From Fimbriiglobus sp. (GTDB taxonomy: Bacteria; Planctomycetota; Planctomycetia; Gemmatales; Gemmataceae), in contig JALHQU010000053.1 in the NCBI GenBank assembly GCA_022841795.1, forward strand, positions 1 through 33,314: a stretch of 33,314 bases of DNA, written 5' to 3'. Below the pieces are notes generated by a model that saw only the letters and a list, made by a program, of their open reading frames with translations, was not told the origin of the DNA and made no database searches. A program made the translations under genes and the position numbers. Below, one piece after another: positions 31,277 through 33,314 of this stretch. Within the stretch, counting starts at the first letter, position 1. Every line of letters begins with the position of its first letter.

Positions 31277-32890
31277 TCACCTCGTGTCCGTGTCGATCTT
31301 GCACTTCGGCAGCGCGGCCCGCAACTTCTTCACCCCGTCGGCCGTCACCTTCGTCAGTTCCACGTCCAGATCTTCGAGGTCGGCCAACTTCGCCACCGCC
31401 TCCAACCCGGCGTCGGTGACGCGGGTGGACTTCAGCCACAACCACCGCAGCCGCTTCAGTTCGGCCACCTCCTTCACCCCGGCGTCCGTCACCTTCGTCT
31501 GGGTCAGGTTCAGCCCGGTCAGTTGAGTCAGGACGGCCAACTCCTTCAGCCCGGCGTCCGACACCGGGCTGCCCAGAAAGCCGAGCCATTCGAGGTGCTT
31601 CAGCCCGGCCAGCTTGCCCGCCCCGGTTCCCGTCACGCTGGTGAAGGAGAGGGAGACCGAGCGGAGTTGACCGCACCCGGCCAGTTCAGGCCAGATGTCG
31701 TCGGTCAGCTTCCGCCCGCCGAACACGGTCAGCGCCCGCAGATCGGGCAGGTCGGCCAGTGGCTTCAGCCCGGCGGCCGTGATCGTGTTGAACGGCAGGC
31801 CGAGGACGCGGAGCCGCCGGAACGCCGACAGCCCGGCCACTGCGGCGTCGTCGGCGTTGGTGAGCGAGAAGTCTTCCAGGTGTTCGTGCCGGCCCAGCGC
31901 CGCCACGATCCCGGCCGCGGTCATCTTCTTACCGTGGACGTACAGCTTCCGCAGTTCGGCGAGCGCGGACAGGTGCTTCACCCCGGCGTCGGTGGCGGTG
32001 TGGCTCACCACGGTCAACTCGCGGAGGTGCTTCAGTTTGGCGAGCGACTTCAACCCCGTGTCGGTCACGTCGCAAAAGCCCAGATTCAGCACCCGCAGTT
32101 CGCCCAGGCCGGCCAGCGCCTCGGCCCCGGCGTCCTCCAGTTTCAATCCGGACAGGGTGAGGTTCTGGAGATCCTTGAGCGGGGCGAGCGCCTTCAGCCC
32201 GGCGGTGGTGAACGCCGGCGGGCTGCCGACCGGGATCGCACTCGCGCCCATGGCCAGCGTGCGGAGCGAGCGGACGGCCGCCACCCGCTTCAGGTCGGCG
32301 TCATCCGTGTTGCAGGAGGAGACGCACAGGGTGTGCAAGGAGGTGCTCGCGGCCAACCCCGTGAGGGCCTCGTCCGACAGCTTCACCGTGAACAGGCTGA
32401 GGGTGCCGAGCCGCTTGCAGGCCGCCAGCGCGGACAGGCCGTCGGCGGTCAGTTCGCCGTCCGCGATGTGGACCGCTCGCAGGTGTTCCAGCTTGGCCAG
32501 CGGGGTCAGCCCGTCGGTCGATGTGGTCCCGATACGCAGCGACAGGGCGTGAAGTTGCCCGAACTTGGCGATGGCGGCACCCGTCGCTTCGTCGAGGGTG
32601 CCGCCGCTCACGAACAGGCGGAACGGCACGTCTGGGGCCGGCAAATCGGCCCAGGGGAAGTTGTCCAGGTAACTCACGGTGATGGCGGCTAGCGGGCTGG
32701 GCGGGTCGTCGGGGAGATCGGAAAAAGTCTTGAGCGTCGGCGGCTCTTGCTCCACCCACACCGTCGCTCCGGCTTTCCGCCACGCCTCGGCGACCTTCTC
32801 CGAGATCGGATTCGGCGGCGCTTTCTTCGGCACCGGGGCGGCGAGGACAGCGGAGGTGAGCAGCAGGGCGGCAGCGGTCAGGAAGCGCAT
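31277..32890 (-). CDS. Secreted leucine-rich-repeat protein
   Basis: 537 aa from the ATG at 32890. The signal peptide MRFLTAAALLLTSAVLAAP is followed by a basic Pro/Lys stretch. From ~100 to the end the sequence is made of ~24-residue LRRs of the ribonuclease-inhibitor/cysteine-containing type, with the consensus L--L-L--T-VTDAGLK-LA-L--L (for example LNLTQTKVTDAGVKEVAELKRLRWL). Such proteins bind other proteins and are numerous in Gemmata-type planctomycetes. The gene lies 209 bp upstream of the giant gene on the same strand. Beyond its stop another frame stays open to 31236 with a coding-like tail (VIERVMESFEAGKK), hinting at an old frameshift near the 3' end; the normal ending KCKIDTDTR is also acceptable. 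Confidence 0.85.
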   Translation of the reverse strand: MRFLTAAALLLTSAVLAAPVPKKAPPNPISEKVAEAWRKAGATVWVEQEPPTLKTFSDLPDDPPSPLAAITVSYLDNFPWADLPAPDVPFRLFVSGGTLDEATGAAIAKFGQLHALSLRIGTTSTDGLTPLAKLEHLRAVHIADGELTADGLSALAACKRLGTLSLFTVKLSDEALTGLAASTSLHTLCVSSCNTDDADLKRVAAVRSLRTLAMGASAIPVGSPPAFTTAGLKALAPLKDLQNLTLSGLKLEDAGAEALAGLGELRVLNLGFCDVTDTGLKSLAKLKHLRELTVVSHTATDAGVKHLSALAELRKLYVHGKKMTAAGIVAALGRHEHLEDFSLTNADDAAVAGLSAFRRLRVLGLPFNTITAAGLKPLADLPDLRALTVFGGRKLTDDIWPELAGCGQLRSVSLSFTSVTGTGAGKLAGLKHLEWLGFLGSPVSDAGLKELAVLTQLTGLNLTQTKVTDAGVKEVAELKRLRWLWLKSTRVTDAGLEAVAKLADLEDLDVELTKVTADGVKKLRAALPKCKIDTDTR

Positions 32891-32972
32891 GAAGCGATCC
32901 GGAACAGGAAACGGCCACCCGATTGTAGGCCGCCCGCCGTCCGGCACAACACCCTGCCTTTTCCCGACACGG

Positions 32973-33161
32973 TCAGACGACCCGATCGACGGCCCGCTTC
33001 CGCTGCTCCCGCCACCACCGCGGACAGGTGGTCTTTCCGGCGACCGCCGCCTCGCCGTCTGGGGGAAGTGCGACCCCCCGGGCGGAGCGGCGGGTTGGGG
33101 GCGACGCGGCGGGCCGAACGGCCATCCGCTTGCCGATGGCGAACAGGTCTGCGGTGGTCAT
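32973..33161 (-). CDS. Possible small basic protein
   Basis: 62 aa from the ATG at 33161, with GAGGGGAT directly upstream. The product starts MTTADLFAIGKRMAVRP, is rich in Arg/Ala/Pro and ends in PRWWREQRKRAVDRVV, a basic amphipathic segment that could bind nucleic acid. Codon use (GAC CTG TTC GCC ATC GGC AAG CGG) fits neighbouring genes, and a fair promoter precedes it. No family is recognised, and chance cannot be excluded at this length. Confidence 0.45.
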   Translation of the reverse strand: MTTADLFAIGKRMAVRPAASPPTRRSARGVALPPDGEAAVAGKTTCPRWWREQRKRAVDRVV

Positions 33162-33193
33162 ATCCCCTCGGGGGTTGGAGTCAGGCGGAGCGG

Positions 33194-33222
33194 AGTGTAC
33201 CCACGCCCCCCGCGGGTGTCGA
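33194..33222 (-). promoter_or_regulatory. Candidate promoter of the 62-aa gene
   Basis: On the minus strand, TCGACA (33222-33217), a 17-bp spacer and TACACT (33199-33194), 33 bp before the ATG at 33161. Five of six and four of six bases match the sigma70 consensus. Confidence 0.4.
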
Positions 33223-33271
33223 TCGCAGTCTGCTCGCGTCAAGATGGGTAGTCGGGTTGCTCTGTCGAAAT

Positions 33272-33296
33272 GCTGGTCTGGCGTTGCCAGACCAGC
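33272..33296. repeat. Short palindromic repeat
   Basis: Perfect 11-bp arms (33272-33282 and 33286-33296; GCTGGTCTGGC and its complement) around a 3-nt loop GTT. No U-tract follows on either strand, so a dispersed palindrome (REP-like) is more likely than a terminator. Confidence 0.6.
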
Positions 33297-33314
33297 GGGC
33301 CGCCACCAATCGCG

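Noticed and set aside
1-33314. CRISPR array, rRNA, integrase or transposase genes
   Set aside because: No regularly spaced repeats, rRNA-like sequence or recombinase motifs were seen anywhere in the window.

Overview
The window is high-GC DNA (roughly two-thirds G+C by eye) with dense genes, GC-biased third codon positions and long spurious open frames on the antisense strands. Several features point to a planctomycete of the Gemmata type (Gemmataceae): an ECF-like sigma factor paired with a Ser/Thr kinase-WD40 receptor, a second and decayed sigma/kinase pair, an FGE-sulfatase-domain protein, leucine-rich-repeat and giant secreted proteins, and many peptidases. This placement is inferred from gene content; no rRNA or other taxonomic marker is present.

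Layout. 1-3.1 kb: a secreted hypothetical protein (-), then on the plus strand an endonuclease/exonuclease/phosphatase-family protein, a small membrane protein, a TatA-like protein and tRNA-Val(CAC) with a good promoter and a perfect terminator hairpin. 3.1-8.7 kb: a compact minus-strand cassette of five genes, read from 8.7 towards 3.1 kb. It holds a 74-aa inhibitor-I9-like protein, a trypsin-like peptidase fused to a DNA/RNA non-specific nuclease, a second small I9-like protein, a subtilase without signal peptide, and a histidine phosphatase-DUF3616 fusion. 8.9-13.3 kb: divergent sigma factor, Ser/Thr kinase-WD40 receptor and a small unknown protein. 13.3-17.8 kb: a frameshifted FGE-sulfatase protein and a retron-type reverse transcriptase (-), with a perfect 27-bp inverted repeat between them. 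Divergent from the RT is a HEAT-repeat protein fused to a degenerate aldo/keto reductase. 17.8-19.1 kb: hairpin-rich DNA and the remains of a sigma-factor/kinase pair. 19.1-22 kb: a secreted unknown protein convergent with a P-domain subtilase. 22-31 kb: a minus-strand run made of a 2106-aa secreted giant with a coiled coil and a secretin-like segment, a possible coupled 49-aa ORF, a secreted protein, a lipoprotein and a Tat-exported alpha/beta hydrolase. 31.2-33.3 kb: a leucine-rich-repeat protein, a possible 62-aa gene and a palindromic repeat.

The most interesting parts are two candidate conflict or regulatory modules. The first (3105-8689) combines two peptidase types, a nuclease fused to one of them, and two free-standing propeptide/inhibitor-like proteins. 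All look cytoplasmic, and a sigma factor/kinase receptor pair is transcribed divergently. A protease-controlled nuclease is a reasonable inference, but it is untested. The second (13274-17836) has a reverse transcriptase with retron signature motifs (NAxxH, YADD, VTG) and a ~200-residue N-terminal extension. The usual place for a retron msr-msd RNA is only ~70 bp wide, and the flanking genes are an FGE-fold protein and a HEAT-AKR fusion.
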